Shown: one piece after another, positions 19,080-28,315 of the stretch | Layout: each line of letters begins with the position of its first letter | Numbering within the stretch: position 1 is the stretch's first letter | DNA from: JAJRZL01 sp964557855 | Lineage (GTDB): Bacteria; Zixibacteria; MSB-5A5; GN15; FEB-12 | Length of the DNA: 64,000 nt | Assembly: GCA_964557855.1 (NCBI GenBank) | Contig: CAZLBP010000015.1 | Location: forward strand, 1 to 64,000 | Direction of reading: 5' to 3' | The notes under the pieces: generated by a model | What the model was told of the DNA's origin: nothing | The model's input: the letters and a program-made list of their open reading frames with translations, nothing else | The model's database searches: none | Made by a program: the position numbers and the translations under genes

Positions 19080-19585
19080 GACACGTGACAGATGAAGAGA
19101 TACAGGCCTACCTGGATGAAGGGAGCGATGTCGGATACGCAGCTTTCGAGACTCATGTGCAAGTTTGCGAGTCATGCCGAAGCAGGTTGGCGCACTATAA
19201 GGTGCTGTATCAGGGATTGCGAGATGACCGTGGCTACGATCTTAATCCGGGCTTTTCCGACGCCGTCATGGCGCGGGTGGCAGTCGGCCATATAGAATCA
19301 TCACGTTGGAGCAGGATCAACTCCATCGCCGTGATTCTGGGCAGCCTGGTATTGCTCGGTCTGCTGGTATACTTCCTGGACTTGCGATCGCTTGGCGCGG
19401 CGCTGGCCCAGCCGTTCGCTCCGCTCGCGCAGACGGGCGTCCGCCTTATGGACAAGTTCGGTCCCCTGCTCTCCAGCGGGCAGGTGAATGTTGGCGTCTA
19501 TATCTTCTGTGGTCTGATTCTGGCGGTCGTATCGTTCTTGGATTATATCCTGTTTCATGTAAAAGACCGTACCTATTGTTTGTAA
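19070..19585 (+). CDS. Membrane anti-sigma factor with zinc-finger motif
   Basis: The product has 171 residues. A Shine-Dalgarno GGAGGAA lies inside the end of the sigma gene. The N-terminus carries the anti-sigma zinc-binding signature HVQVCESC (H-x3-C-x2-C) near residue 30. Two transmembrane segments follow, about residues 82-104 and 142-163, flanking a periplasmic loop. It should hold the ECF sigma factor at the membrane until a signal releases it. It is translationally coupled to the sigma factor by a 10-base overlap. Confidence 0.9.
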   Translation: MAVRHVTDEEIQAYLDEGSDVGYAAFETHVQVCESCRSRLAHYKVLYQGLRDDRGYDLNPGFSDAVMARVAVGHIESSRWSRINSIAVILGSLVLLGLLVYFLDLRSLGAALAQPFAPLAQTGVRLMDKFGPLLSSGQVNVGVYIFCGLILAVVSFLDYILFHVKDRTYCL

Positions 19586-19749
19586 GCAGTTGATTTATTT
19601 GCTGTCAAATGTGGCAGGTATCTGGTGATACCTGCTTCTTTTTTTGCGGTTTGCGTGATTTGGCTGGAAATAGCTGGAATCTCGATGGTCGGCGGCTTAT
19701 TATGGCGGCATGCAAAATGTAAATACCGATAGATGCAAGAGAGAGCGGT

Positions 19750-20214
19750 ATGAGTGAGGAGAAGCTCGAAGTTACGATTGAACAGGTCAACGATTTCCAA
19801 TTCAATGTTACATTCAATCCGGAGAACGTTGAGTTGTTGATGGATGAACCGGAGCCGGTGGGGCTGGGGAAGGGTCCCAATGCCAGCAAGGTGCTATCGG
19901 CGGCGGTGGGCAACTGTCTGACGGCCAGCCTGCTGTTCTGTTTGCAGAAAGCGCGCGCGGAGCCGAAGTACATGAAAACCAAAGTGGTGACATCGCTCGA
20001 ACGGAACGAGCAGAAGCGGATGCGGATCGGTGGGGCCGACGTCGAGATCACAGTCGATATGGATGTCGAAGCCGCGAAGCGGATGGACCGTTGTTTGGGC
20101 ATATTCGAGAGCTTTTGTGTGGTAACCCAGTCGGTGCGCAATGGTATTGACGTCAAGGTCAAGGTTCTCGACACCGGGGGCGAGGTTTTGTACGATTCGC
20201 GGAATGAGGGGTAG
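19750..20214 (+). CDS. OsmC family protein
   Basis: This 154-residue protein has the two conserved OsmC/Ohr Cys motifs: AVGNCLTASLLFC near residue 58 and FCVVTQSVRNG near residue 125. OsmC-type proteins reduce organic hydroperoxides through this Cys pair, which fits the thioredoxin system and anaerobe-type enzymes in the window. The N-terminus (KLEVTIEQVNDFQFNVTF) is a beta-strand pair typical of the fold. The gene stands alone after the sigma/anti-sigma pair and runs into the structured region from 20215. Confidence 0.88.
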   Translation: MSEEKLEVTIEQVNDFQFNVTFNPENVELLMDEPEPVGLGKGPNASKVLSAAVGNCLTASLLFCLQKARAEPKYMKTKVVTSLERNEQKRMRIGGADVEITVDMDVEAAKRMDRCLGIFESFCVVTQSVRNGIDVKVKVLDTGGEVLYDSRNEG

Positions 20215-20279
20215 GTTCGTCGCGGTAAAGGACGCAGCCGGCGCGTCGAGCACCGCCGTCAAGAGGGGAAATTATTGTA

Positions 20280-20480
20280 GGAGGGTCAGCCGGACTTTGG
20301 AAGGCGTCAGCTCACACCCCGCCGTGGGCGGGTCAGAACCGGTTCTTGTGACAGCGTGGCCGGGGTGGCGCACCGCTTGCGGTGCGGGACTATTCCCGTG
20401 TTCCGGCTAAACGCAGGGGTAACCCAGCGTGGTTACCCTTCAGTCAGGCGACCACATGGGGTCGCTCCTCCTGACCCTCC
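20280..20480. other. Structured non-coding region closed by a 10-bp stem
   Basis: GGAGGGTCAG (20280-20289) is exactly complementary to CTGACCCTCC (20471-20480). Inside lie four strong hairpins: CCCGCC/GGCGGG (20318-20332), GCACCGC-tt-GCGGTGC (20370-20385), GGGTAACC/GGTTACCC (20417-20438) and GCGACC/GGTCGC (20448-20465). No open frame here looks coding. It is in the 649-base convergent gap between the OsmC and sialidase-like genes. It may be a structured RNA or a composite palindromic element; no known family was recognised. Confidence 0.45.
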
Positions 20481-20588
20481 GAGCGTCACGATGGGGTTCG
20501 TGGCGGCGCTTTCGAAATGCGACGGTTTGATGATCGGGACTGGACCCCCGCTTTCGGGTCAGTTGCAAGAGTACTATTTGTCTGTTGT

Positions 20589-20696
20589 GGCAGGTCTTGC
20601 GACTCCACGTCAGTGGAGTCGTGTGACCTGCCGCTGTTACAGTTCAATGACTTACGTATCAGATCACAATCCCGCTGACGCAGGATCAAGACCTGA
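20589..20696 (+). repeat. Dispersed double-hairpin intergenic repeat, copy A
   Basis: The first hairpin is GGCAGGTC/GACCTGCC (20589-20596 with 20625-20632) with inner stem GACTCCAC-gtca-GTGGAGTC. The second is TCAGATC/GACCTGA (20659-20665 with 20690-20696) with a CCCGC/GCAGG-type inner stem. Copy B at 51744-51857 has the same order and spacing, and some stem changes are compensated. Homology extends about 30 bases past the second hairpin. Confidence 0.7.
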
Positions 20697-20786
20697 CACA
20701 AGAGCACGTGGGGTTGTTCAACATTCCCTGTCGCGGGGGTGACAGAAAAGAGGACAGAGTCGCCTGACGCCAGGTTCGAAATACGC

Positions 20787-20827
20787 GTCGGGTCACATTC
20801 GCTGCTCTATAGCGAACGGGACCCGAC
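20787..20827. repeat. Partial copy of the double-hairpin repeat (second hairpin type)
   Basis: GTCGGGTC/GACCCGAC (20787-20794 with 20820-20827) encloses TTCGCT/AGCGAA. The outer arms match those of the second hairpin in copy B, while the inner stem differs in sequence but is kept as a stem. Confidence 0.5.
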
Positions 20828-20863
20828 TCAACTTGGGCCTGGTATTCGGCTCCAGTTGTCCAG

Positions 20864-23122
20864 TTACTCGCACACCGGGGGTGGGCCGCCTCTGAAGAGG
20901 AAGTCGACCAGGTAGGACAAATCAGCCACGTCAATCGGGCCACCCGGGCCGGTGATACCGTCGACATTGGCGGCTACGATTGTCGGTGGGGTCGGGCCGC
21001 CCCGGAAGAGATAATCCACGAGAAAGCTGAGATCGGCCACATCCACCGGCCCGGCCGGGCCGGTCAATCCATCGATATTGCCGCACTCAATATCGTAGTA
21101 GATTATCGAGCGGACTTCCGACTCGGAACCGTTGTTCGCCAGATCAGCGGCCGTCACTTTCCAGTATGACGTGTCGTTCGCCATCAGTGGGTCCGGAGGC
21201 GTGAAAAACGTGTCCGTGACTATATAGCTGTTGGTTTCCGGTCCCTCCGGGAAGGTGTTATCGGTCGATATATGCAGCTCGTATGTCGCGCCGGGTTCGA
21301 TTCCGCCCAGCGAGTATTCGAAGGTCGGGGTGGAATTCAGAGTTTCCTTACCGTCGGCGGGCGCCAGCAATATGGGTGTAGCGGGCGGTGTTTGATCAAG
21401 CCTGAACGAGCGCGTCACGGAGTAGGCCGAGCTGTCGCTGTTGTCGGAATTCAAGGCCTTCACGCGCCAGTGCCAGGCGCCTTCACCGAGACCGGGGATA
21501 CTCACGAACGGCGTGTCAACTTCCTGCGTGACCACGTCGACCGTGAACTGGGAATCCTTCGCCAGCTCGATTCGGTAGTGATCCTGGTCGTGTTTCCAGG
21601 CGGTTGCCCATGAAAAGCTGCTGATATCCTGGGCAACGAGACCGTTCTCGGGAGTCAATAATCGCGGCTCCAGAATGGGCAGGTACCAGTTGGCGGTGTA
21701 TATTTCCGAGTTACCGTCGCGGGAATCGGTCCAGACGGCGTTCAACTTATCGTAGTAGGCCGTAACACCGATGTATTCGCCGATCAGGCCGGCCCGACCG
21801 GCCATGCGCAGGGGGACGACGATGCCGTTTTTATCAACCGTATACGGCTCTTGTGTGTCCTGAGCCTTCAGGTTCGATGGTGACGACGAGACCTCCGAAA
21901 TGCGATGATTGGAACTGAATGAAAGGCCGCCATCAAATGAGTAAGCCGCGAAGAGGTCAAACAGGAAGTAGTTCGGCGAGTCGTGTCGCTGATCGTAGAA
22001 TATGACCACGATGACGCCCTCCTGGTTGACGATTAACCACGGATGAAAGTTGTCTATGAAATCCGAATTAAGATCGTCGTTGATTGGAATCCGTTCGGAC
22101 CACGTAACGGCGTTGTCCGTCGAGCGGACGAAATCAACATCGGTATTGCCGGCATCTTCCGGACCCTCATTGGTGAAAGAGATGTAGATATTACCGTCAA
22201 AGGGACCGCCGCTGATGTCGGCGTCGGCTGCCGGCTGGGAGTACGTGTTGATGCCCCCATCGGCGCTGGTGTAGCCGGACACCGGCAGCACGTGGTCTTC
22301 GTAGGTGAACGTCTGGCCGCCATCAGTTGAGACCACGTGCTTGAGCATCGTTTCTCCGCTGCAGGTGGCGCCGGAATCCAGGGCGAAGCCCTGCCAGAAG
22401 ACATGAACGTCGCCGTTGGACGATACGACCGGAATAGAGAACTGCCCGGCATCGATCTCACTCCCGCCGCATCCGGTGGAGGTCTGGATGGGCCCGACGA
22501 CGACGGTATCTTCGAACGTCGCCATGCCGTCCGTGGAGCGCACGAACACGATGCGGTCGGGATTGGGAAAGCGGGTCCAGGAACAATAGATATTGCCGTC
22601 ATGCGTCCCGCCGGTGCGATCGGCCGTGATGAACTGCTTGTCTTCGAAGATGTTGGGATCGTTCGACCAGACTCCGAGGACGGGACCGGTCCAGGAAATA
22701 CCCTTGTCGGTCGACTTGTAGAAGGCGATCGTTGACAGGTTCGTGAATCCGAAAGCGTCCCAATCCAGTGCCGACATATAGAAATTCCCTGATGCGTCAA
22801 CAGTCATAGTCGGATCGGATTGTTGTGAGTCCGTTCCGAACACCTGCAGCCAGTCATCGATCAGGGAATCGGCCCAGGTCTGGCCGCCGTCGATTGAACG
22901 GCCGATGCCGATCTGCCGGTAGCCGAGACGGAAATCGCGCCAGTTGGCGATGATCACATTGGAATCGGTGGGACAAATAAAGACTTGTTCCTCATTATTT
23001 AGTTGTGGGATTGTGGTGATGCGGATGTTGGGCGGCGGGGGCAGGCTGCTCTCGGCAAGCGAGGCAGCCGACAGGACGAGCGTGAGGCTGACAATTGTCA
23101 GGACTGTGAGCACTCGATTCAT
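20864..23122 (-). CDS. Sialidase/BNR-repeat protein with dockerin-like C-terminus
   Basis: The ATG at 23122 begins a signal peptide (MNRVLTVLTIVSLTLVLSAASLA); 38 further upstream codons lack one. The 752-residue product has several Asp-box repeats of six-bladed sialidase-type propellers: SIDGGQTW, STDKGISW, STDGGQTF and SFDGGLSF (residues about 30-450). Fibronectin-type-III-like segments follow (about 455-670). The last 75 residues are the doubled dockerin-like module with Gly-Pro-rich loops (NIDGLTGPAGPVDVADL). Asp-box propellers include sialidases and many non-catalytic binders. I could not confirm the sialidase Arg triad or FRIP motif, so catalysis is uncertain. It is probably surface-exposed. 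Confidence 0.85.
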   Translation of the reverse strand: MNRVLTVLTIVSLTLVLSAASLAESSLPPPPNIRITTIPQLNNEEQVFICPTDSNVIIANWRDFRLGYRQIGIGRSIDGGQTWADSLIDDWLQVFGTDSQQSDPTMTVDASGNFYMSALDWDAFGFTNLSTIAFYKSTDKGISWTGPVLGVWSNDPNIFEDKQFITADRTGGTHDGNIYCSWTRFPNPDRIVFVRSTDGMATFEDTVVVGPIQTSTGCGGSEIDAGQFSIPVVSSNGDVHVFWQGFALDSGATCSGETMLKHVVSTDGGQTFTYEDHVLPVSGYTSADGGINTYSQPAADADISGGPFDGNIYISFTNEGPEDAGNTDVDFVRSTDNAVTWSERIPINDDLNSDFIDNFHPWLIVNQEGVIVVIFYDQRHDSPNYFLFDLFAAYSFDGGLSFSSNHRISEVSSSPSNLKAQDTQEPYTVDKNGIVVPLRMAGRAGLIGEYIGVTAYYDKLNAVWTDSRDGNSEIYTANWYLPILEPRLLTPENGLVAQDISSFSWATAWKHDQDHYRIELAKDSQFTVDVVTQEVDTPFVSIPGLGEGAWHWRVKALNSDNSDSSAYSVTRSFRLDQTPPATPILLAPADGKETLNSTPTFEYSLGGIEPGATYELHISTDNTFPEGPETNSYIVTDTFFTPPDPLMANDTSYWKVTAADLANNGSESEVRSIIYYDIECGNIDGLTGPAGPVDVADLSFLVDYLFRGGPTPPTIVAANVDGITGPGGPIDVADLSYLVDFLFRGGPPPVCE

Positions 23123-23289
23123 GACTTTTCTCCAAAGTTGTCGAACGTTGTTTGTTGTCGGCGGTCCTAAGTCGTGGTTGAGATGAGTTCTACATATATA
23201 AACGGGCTCCCGATGCCAGATGTTGCAGTGAATCATCAGGAGCCGTTGTGCTTGTGTGAATTTGTGGGTTACATGAAACAGAACGCCCG

Positions 23290-25098
23290 CTAGTCACAAC
23301 ATTGCGGTGGTGCGGCGCCGCCCTTGAAAAGATAATCGACCAGGTAGGTCAAATCGGTTACGTTTATTTCCGTATTGCAGTCGACGTCGGCCGTTTCCGG
23401 CGGGATCGCCGGCGGGCCGCCCTTAAACAGATGATCGACGAGGTACGACAAATCGGAGACGGCAATCCCCGGCGTACCGTCGACATCGCCATGCATCAAG
23501 CACAGGGAAACCGTGCCTGACACGGTCACGGGAGCGTAAGCGAGAAGCGGCCAACTGAACGACGGGTTGTATATCATGTAGCCGTCCAGGTCTATGTTCG
23601 CGACCTGGTCTGGCTGTGCGCCCAGGGCGATTTTGAAGAACAGGGAGGCAACCGGTCCCTCACCGGGTTCGAGGTAGGGCGACGAGCCGGAATATGAACA
23701 GATGAGACTGATCGTCTTGCGTTTGTTGTTGGGATCGCTGTTGATGTATCTCTGTTCTTCGAAGTAGTCCGTACGGCAGCCGACCGTGGAGAACGAATCC
23801 AGGGTCAATCCCAGCGTGCCGGCATATTCGACCGGAATGAGCAGGCTCTGGAGAGGTACGTTGTTGCGAGCCGATACGATTAGTTCGACCGTTGTGCCCA
23901 CGTTGCCGTGAATGTCCGGCGCCTTGAGCGTATCCGCGAGCGTGACTATGAAATTCGGTCTGGTGCGGGTGTAGATCTCCCCGCCGGCGTCGATTTCGAT
24001 GCTCACATCGTGCATGCCGGCCGTATTGTACGTATGCGATACATACTGACCGAGAGCCGAATCACCATCGCCGAAATACCACTTCCACGAATCGACCTCT
24101 AATCCCGAGTATGCCTGGAAGTTAACTTCCAGTGGCACCCAGCCGAAGTTGGTGTCGGCAAAGATGCCGACACCGCCGTTGTAGTTGACATAATTGGCGG
24201 CGTAACCAATCTGTGAGCAGCCGTACATGATGCGCATGTAACCGTCTTCACCCCAGCCCGGCCCCCAGGAGTTCCTCATGATCCAGACGCCCTGGTACCC
24301 CTGGCTATCATCCCAGCCTACCAGGACGACAGCGTGATTGATTTCCCCACTGCCGCAGCCGTTGAACACGCCGCCGTTGTATCCCTGGAAAGCCGAGTTG
24401 ACGTGCACGGCGACGGAAACCGGGCCATATTCCAAAATAGCTTGTTTTATCAGTTCTGCTCCGGGGACACTGCCCGAGCCGCCAATGTACGCCCACGAAT
24501 CCAGCAGGTAAGGGTGAGGATCGGGACATTCGCAGGCCGCGTCCCAGCCCACGTACGGGTAGTCGGCTTCCAGGACGGCTCCGGTGCTGTCGCAGATGTC
24601 TTTGTAGCTCAGGTGGTAACCGTGCGCGAACCAGCCGCCGTCGCAACTCCAGCCATGTCGGTTGCAGCTTACCAGCCACTGCTCGGAGAGATCTTCAACG
24701 ACGCCGTCCTGAATCAGAATATTGCATTCCAGTGCGCCGACTGTGCTGAACGCCCAGCAGCTGCCGCAGCCGGCCTGGTTCCTGATCGGTGTGCAACCAT
24801 TGTGGTCCCGCCAGTCAAACGCTTCGGGTATATCACGGGTGATTTTCGGCATCGGGTCGAACGTGGCCGTGCTTTGCCAGTCCGGTGGTTCTTTCAGCCC
24901 GCAGAGCTGATCCAGAGGGAATGTGGTCGCATCGTTCTCGCCCACTTCGAACGTCCAGCCTTCCACCTCGGCCCTTTTCTGTAGTTCCGCAATGTCGGCG
25001 TCGGTCAGCTGAGCGAATGCTGACCCGACAAAGATCAACGAAGTTACAATGGTGAGGAAAGAGATTGTCAGCGGTAAATCTCCGAGACGATGCTTCAT
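23290..25098 (-). CDS. Papain-family cysteine protease (C1A) with PKD, cohesin-like and dockerin-like domains
   Basis: The ATG at 25098 follows AAAGGA and begins a signal peptide (residues 1-29). The 602-residue product has a short pro-region, then a papain domain (about 92-310) with Cys114 in GCGSCWAFS, His255 in INHAVVLVGW and Asn276 in RNSWG, a complete active site. A PKD domain follows (about 315-385, WYFGDGDSALG). Residues about 390-530 form a beta-sandwich resembling cohesin domains (VGTTVELIVSARNNVPLQSL, then PGEGPVASLFFKIA). The last 65 residues are the dockerin-like module. A protein with both a cohesin-like domain and a dockerin-like module could link others. Confidence 0.92.
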   Translation of the reverse strand: MKHRLGDLPLTISFLTIVTSLIFVGSAFAQLTDADIAELQKRAEVEGWTFEVGENDATTFPLDQLCGLKEPPDWQSTATFDPMPKITRDIPEAFDWRDHNGCTPIRNQAGCGSCWAFSTVGALECNILIQDGVVEDLSEQWLVSCNRHGWSCDGGWFAHGYHLSYKDICDSTGAVLEADYPYVGWDAACECPDPHPYLLDSWAYIGGSGSVPGAELIKQAILEYGPVSVAVHVNSAFQGYNGGVFNGCGSGEINHAVVLVGWDDSQGYQGVWIMRNSWGPGWGEDGYMRIMYGCSQIGYAANYVNYNGGVGIFADTNFGWVPLEVNFQAYSGLEVDSWKWYFGDGDSALGQYVSHTYNTAGMHDVSIEIDAGGEIYTRTRPNFIVTLADTLKAPDIHGNVGTTVELIVSARNNVPLQSLLIPVEYAGTLGLTLDSFSTVGCRTDYFEEQRYINSDPNNKRKTISLICSYSGSSPYLEPGEGPVASLFFKIALGAQPDQVANIDLDGYMIYNPSFSWPLLAYAPVTVSGTVSLCLMHGDVDGTPGIAVSDLSYLVDHLFKGGPPAIPPETADVDCNTEINVTDLTYLVDYLFKGGAAPPQCCD

Positions 25099-25217
25099 GA
25101 TAAACGTCCTTTCTTCGGTTATCTGCTCTCGGGCTCTCTCCGGTCGGAGCAACCGGCAGGATATGACCCGATCGGATTTCCAAGCCGCCCGTAAGACACG
25201 GTCAATTACCGACTAAT

Positions 25218-25245
25218 AATATAGCACAAAAACTCTATTTGTCCA
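25218..25245 (-). promoter_or_regulatory. Candidate promoter of the papain-family protease gene
   Basis: On the minus strand TGGACA (25240-25245), a 16-base spacer and TATATT (25218-25223) lie about 120 bases upstream of the start. Confidence 0.35.
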
Positions 25246-25318
25246 CTTCAAAAGACCGGATTTCATGTGACTCCCGGTCCGGGTGTGGAAAAGCTGTTGA
25301 CTTATTGTCCATGATCGG

Positions 25319-28204
25319 TTACCGGATAAGAAGCATTTTTCTCGAGAGCGTCGTTTCGGATGCTTCCAGTCGATAGAGATACACTCCGGAAGCTACCGAC
25401 TTGCCGTTGTCGTTGGCGCCATGCCAGGTGACGTGATGTTCCCCGGCGTCCTGCCTTTCGTTGACAAGTTGTTTCACCTGTTGGCCCAGTATATTGTGAA
25501 CCGTGAGTTTGACGTCAGATCCTTGAGGCAGATAGTAGGTGATAGTGGTTGTCGGATTGAACGGATTGGGATAGTTCTGGTAGAGCGCGAACGTATTCGG
25601 CAGGCCGTTGTTCGAGGCAGTATCAGCAACATCGCTTGGAACGAGAAGGAGGTCATTGACGGCTTTTTGCAGGGCGGCCGCGCCCGTTTCCCGGTCAAAG
25701 AATGAGAGAGGAATGTCAAAGAAGACATACTGGTAGTTCTCTCCGCGGAACCGCCACGCGACGGGCCGGCCTTCGGAGAGAGAGGTGTCATATCTCGAGT
25801 CATAGGTGTACAGGATATCCGCTTCCGGCGCCAGATTCGCGAAAGACACAAACGGGATGCCCTCCACTTCAGTGAACGGATCCGAGCTCATAGCCGTGAA
25901 GGCCGAGTCCCAAACCAGATCAGGGTACTCGTTCGCAATGGCGTGGGCGCCGATAAGGTCACATTCGAACCGAGGTGGGAGAAGTTTGGTTGGAGTAATG
26001 ACCCGTTGCAGCGTATGAAACCGGGTGGTGTAAGCATCGTCCTCCGGGTTAGCGGTTTGCATGTAATCGATAGTGTGGTACTCGCTCAGTGATCCCCAAC
26101 GACCGAAGATGACGACCTTGCCCCCGAGTGAGAGATAATACGCCAGAGTATCCAGTATTCCACCTTCGGCCGGCAGCTTGCCAATATCATTGATCCGACT
26201 TTCTCCGGCTATGACCAGGATGCCATGGCTGACGATATCGTACAGTTTGAGCTGGTGGAGCGAATCGGAGAAGTAATCGCAGGAGAATCCGGCCAATGCG
26301 TCGCGCATGAACCGGCCCGTTTCCACAGCATCCACCATCATGCTGTTCCAATAGTACGATCGATTAACGGCTAGTACTTTGTTCGGCTCCAGCGTGGCCG
26401 CGCGTGTCACGATGGGTTCGATGACACTGGTATCGGAGGCCGCACCGGTGTTGTCTACGGCGATTACGTGATAGCTGTGCAACTGGCTGCCTAAGGCCGG
26501 ATCGGCATCGACATAAGAAGTATCAGCCGTAACCCCGACGACTTCTCCATCGCGGATTATCTCATAGCGTTCGAAATCAAGTTCCCGGTTCTTGTTTCGC
26601 CAGTTCAGGTGAACTGCATCGCGCAGCGGCATAGCCACCACGCCCCCGGGTGGGACGGGTTGTGAGCGGGGAGTTGAATACGAGATATCATATGTGTACG
26701 ATGTTTCCGACTGGTAGTTGTACGCCTGTACAAAGAACCCGTACTCGTGCCCTTCTTCCAATCCCGTAACAAGATAGCTGGTGTCGGATGCAGCCAGAGC
26801 AACTTCGTTGATGTTGAGGCCGGTGTCGGCCGCATTAAAATAGTAAAGCACGTACGATTCGATTTCGGATGAATTGAGTCTCCGCCAGGTGACCAGCTGG
26901 GAGGCGCCGTCACCCGGTTCATCGATTGCTACGATTTTGATCGGAGGCGGAAGCAGACCGACGGAGTACGTGGTGGCCAGGATTGCCTGTACCATGCGAG
27001 TCATATACTCGAAGTTGAGATAGGTGGAGCTGTCTGTGGGGTCATGGTAGTTAAAGGAAAACTCCCGTTCCTGGACGAAGATCACATCGTAACCGGCTTC
27101 CTGAAAGGGCAGATGATCGGAAGCGGTCGAGCCACGCAGTATACCGTCGATGTCAACATAGCGGTTGGCCAGTTCATCCCAGAGGCGCGCATAGGCATCT
27201 TCGACACCGTAGTACAAGTTAGCCTGGTGGTCGTTGGTTAGATGGGCAATCATGTCGGGGTTCACCATCAAAACGATATCGTCGCCTCGAGCCACCGCGG
27301 AATCGACGTAGTGATACGACCCCCACATCCAGGATTCCTCCGAGTCGAAGGCGATGAAAATGAAGGTCATCGGCAGGTCCATATCGCGCACGACTCGCGC
27401 AATCTCGAGGACGGCGGCGGTGCCGGAGGCGTTGTCGTCGGCCCCGGGACAATTGGGGACAGCATCAAAATGCCCACCGATTATTATTTGCTGATCGGGA
27501 TATACAAGACCCCGTTTGTACGCCACCACGTTGAAACAGGGCACAGGCACACGGTTCCACAGTTGCCGGCCCTCAAAACTGTCAAGATACACCGAGTCGT
27601 AACCGAAGGAACGGAATTTAGAGGCGATCCAGTCTCGGGCGGCATAATTGGAATCGGTGCCCGCCAACCGATGGGTGAATGCCTCAAGCCGTTTGAGGTA
27701 TGATTCCAGCGAATCCTGACTTATGAGTGTGATCAATGTGTCGAGACCTGTTGCCTGTGACGGCGTGAGTTTCTGAACGGGCCTGGGCGCGAAATAGCGA
27801 AACTCGAGGTGATCAGTTCTTAGCGGGTGAATCGGGACTTCATCTGCAGACGTCAGTCTGCGGGCGTCGAGGACACGCCGTAGCTGCAAATGACCTGCCT
27901 GGTAAAGGAACGGAGCGCGATAGTCATTAATCCGATCACGGGCGTCGGCAAGACCCAACTGATCAACTGAGATTCCCGATATGAGCAGGGAGAAATCAAG
28001 ACCGGATTCCATGAGCTGAGGGCTCAACTCGTTGTCCAGTAAGAATAAATAGCCGCCATCGATCTGCATGACCGGCTGTGCCCCGAGTTCTTTCAGCGAG
28101 ACTGCGTCGTGATGTGAGTTCAGTTGTACTTCATACAAATCGGCAGATAAACTGTTGCTGCCAAGTCCCATCAGGGCGACCAGAACAGGCAATAGAGACT
28201 TCAT
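25319..28204 (-). CDS. M28 family zinc aminopeptidase with C-terminal sorting domain
   Basis: A near-perfect Shine-Dalgarno (ACGGAGGTGA) precedes the ATG. The 961-residue product has a signal peptide (residues 1-20), a pro-region, and an M28 domain with all zinc ligands: His245 in GGHFDAV, Asp256 in ADDNASG, the Glu289/290 pair in FDSEES, Asp317 in VNPDM and His364 in ASDHLPF. Fibronectin-III-like segments follow (about 420-610) and a domain of unknown function (about 610-860). The C-terminal 85 residues begin LYQNYPNPFNPTTTI and end ASGVYLYRLEA...KMLLIR, the type IX secretion/FlgD-like sorting domain. This differs from the dockerin-like ends of neighbouring enzymes. Confidence 0.93.
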   Translation of the reverse strand: MKSLLPVLVALMGLGSNSLSADLYEVQLNSHHDAVSLKELGAQPVMQIDGGYLFLLDNELSPQLMESGLDFSLLISGISVDQLGLADARDRINDYRAPFLYQAGHLQLRRVLDARRLTSADEVPIHPLRTDHLEFRYFAPRPVQKLTPSQATGLDTLITLISQDSLESYLKRLEAFTHRLAGTDSNYAARDWIASKFRSFGYDSVYLDSFEGRQLWNRVPVPCFNVVAYKRGLVYPDQQIIIGGHFDAVPNCPGADDNASGTAAVLEIARVVRDMDLPMTFIFIAFDSEESWMWGSYHYVDSAVARGDDIVLMVNPDMIAHLTNDHQANLYYGVEDAYARLWDELANRYVDIDGILRGSTASDHLPFQEAGYDVIFVQEREFSFNYHDPTDSSTYLNFEYMTRMVQAILATTYSVGLLPPPIKIVAIDEPGDGASQLVTWRRLNSSEIESYVLYYFNAADTGLNINEVALAASDTSYLVTGLEEGHEYGFFVQAYNYQSETSYTYDISYSTPRSQPVPPGGVVAMPLRDAVHLNWRNKNRELDFERYEIIRDGEVVGVTADTSYVDADPALGSQLHSYHVIAVDNTGAASDTSVIEPIVTRAATLEPNKVLAVNRSYYWNSMMVDAVETGRFMRDALAGFSCDYFSDSLHQLKLYDIVSHGILVIAGESRINDIGKLPAEGGILDTLAYYLSLGGKVVIFGRWGSLSEYHTIDYMQTANPEDDAYTTRFHTLQRVITPTKLLPPRFECDLIGAHAIANEYPDLVWDSAFTAMSSDPFTEVEGIPFVSFANLAPEADILYTYDSRYDTSLSEGRPVAWRFRGENYQYVFFDIPLSFFDRETGAAALQKAVNDLLLVPSDVADTASNNGLPNTFALYQNYPNPFNPTTTITYYLPQGSDVKLTVHNILGQQVKQLVNERQDAGEHHVTWHGANDNGKSVASGVYLYRLEASETTLSRKMLLIR

Positions 28205-28315
28205 ATTTTCACCTCCGTTTCATCTCAAGGACGCGCCAGTTGTTCGGTTGTTCAATATACCGCGCGAAACGGAATTTTCGAACCGGATTTGAGTCGGAAT
28301 ATCGATGTGAGGCCA

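Noticed and set aside
20356..20742. 128-codon plus-strand frame across the structured region
   Set aside because: It reads through hairpins and repeat copy A, with the repeat present elsewhere outside any frame. It is not coding.
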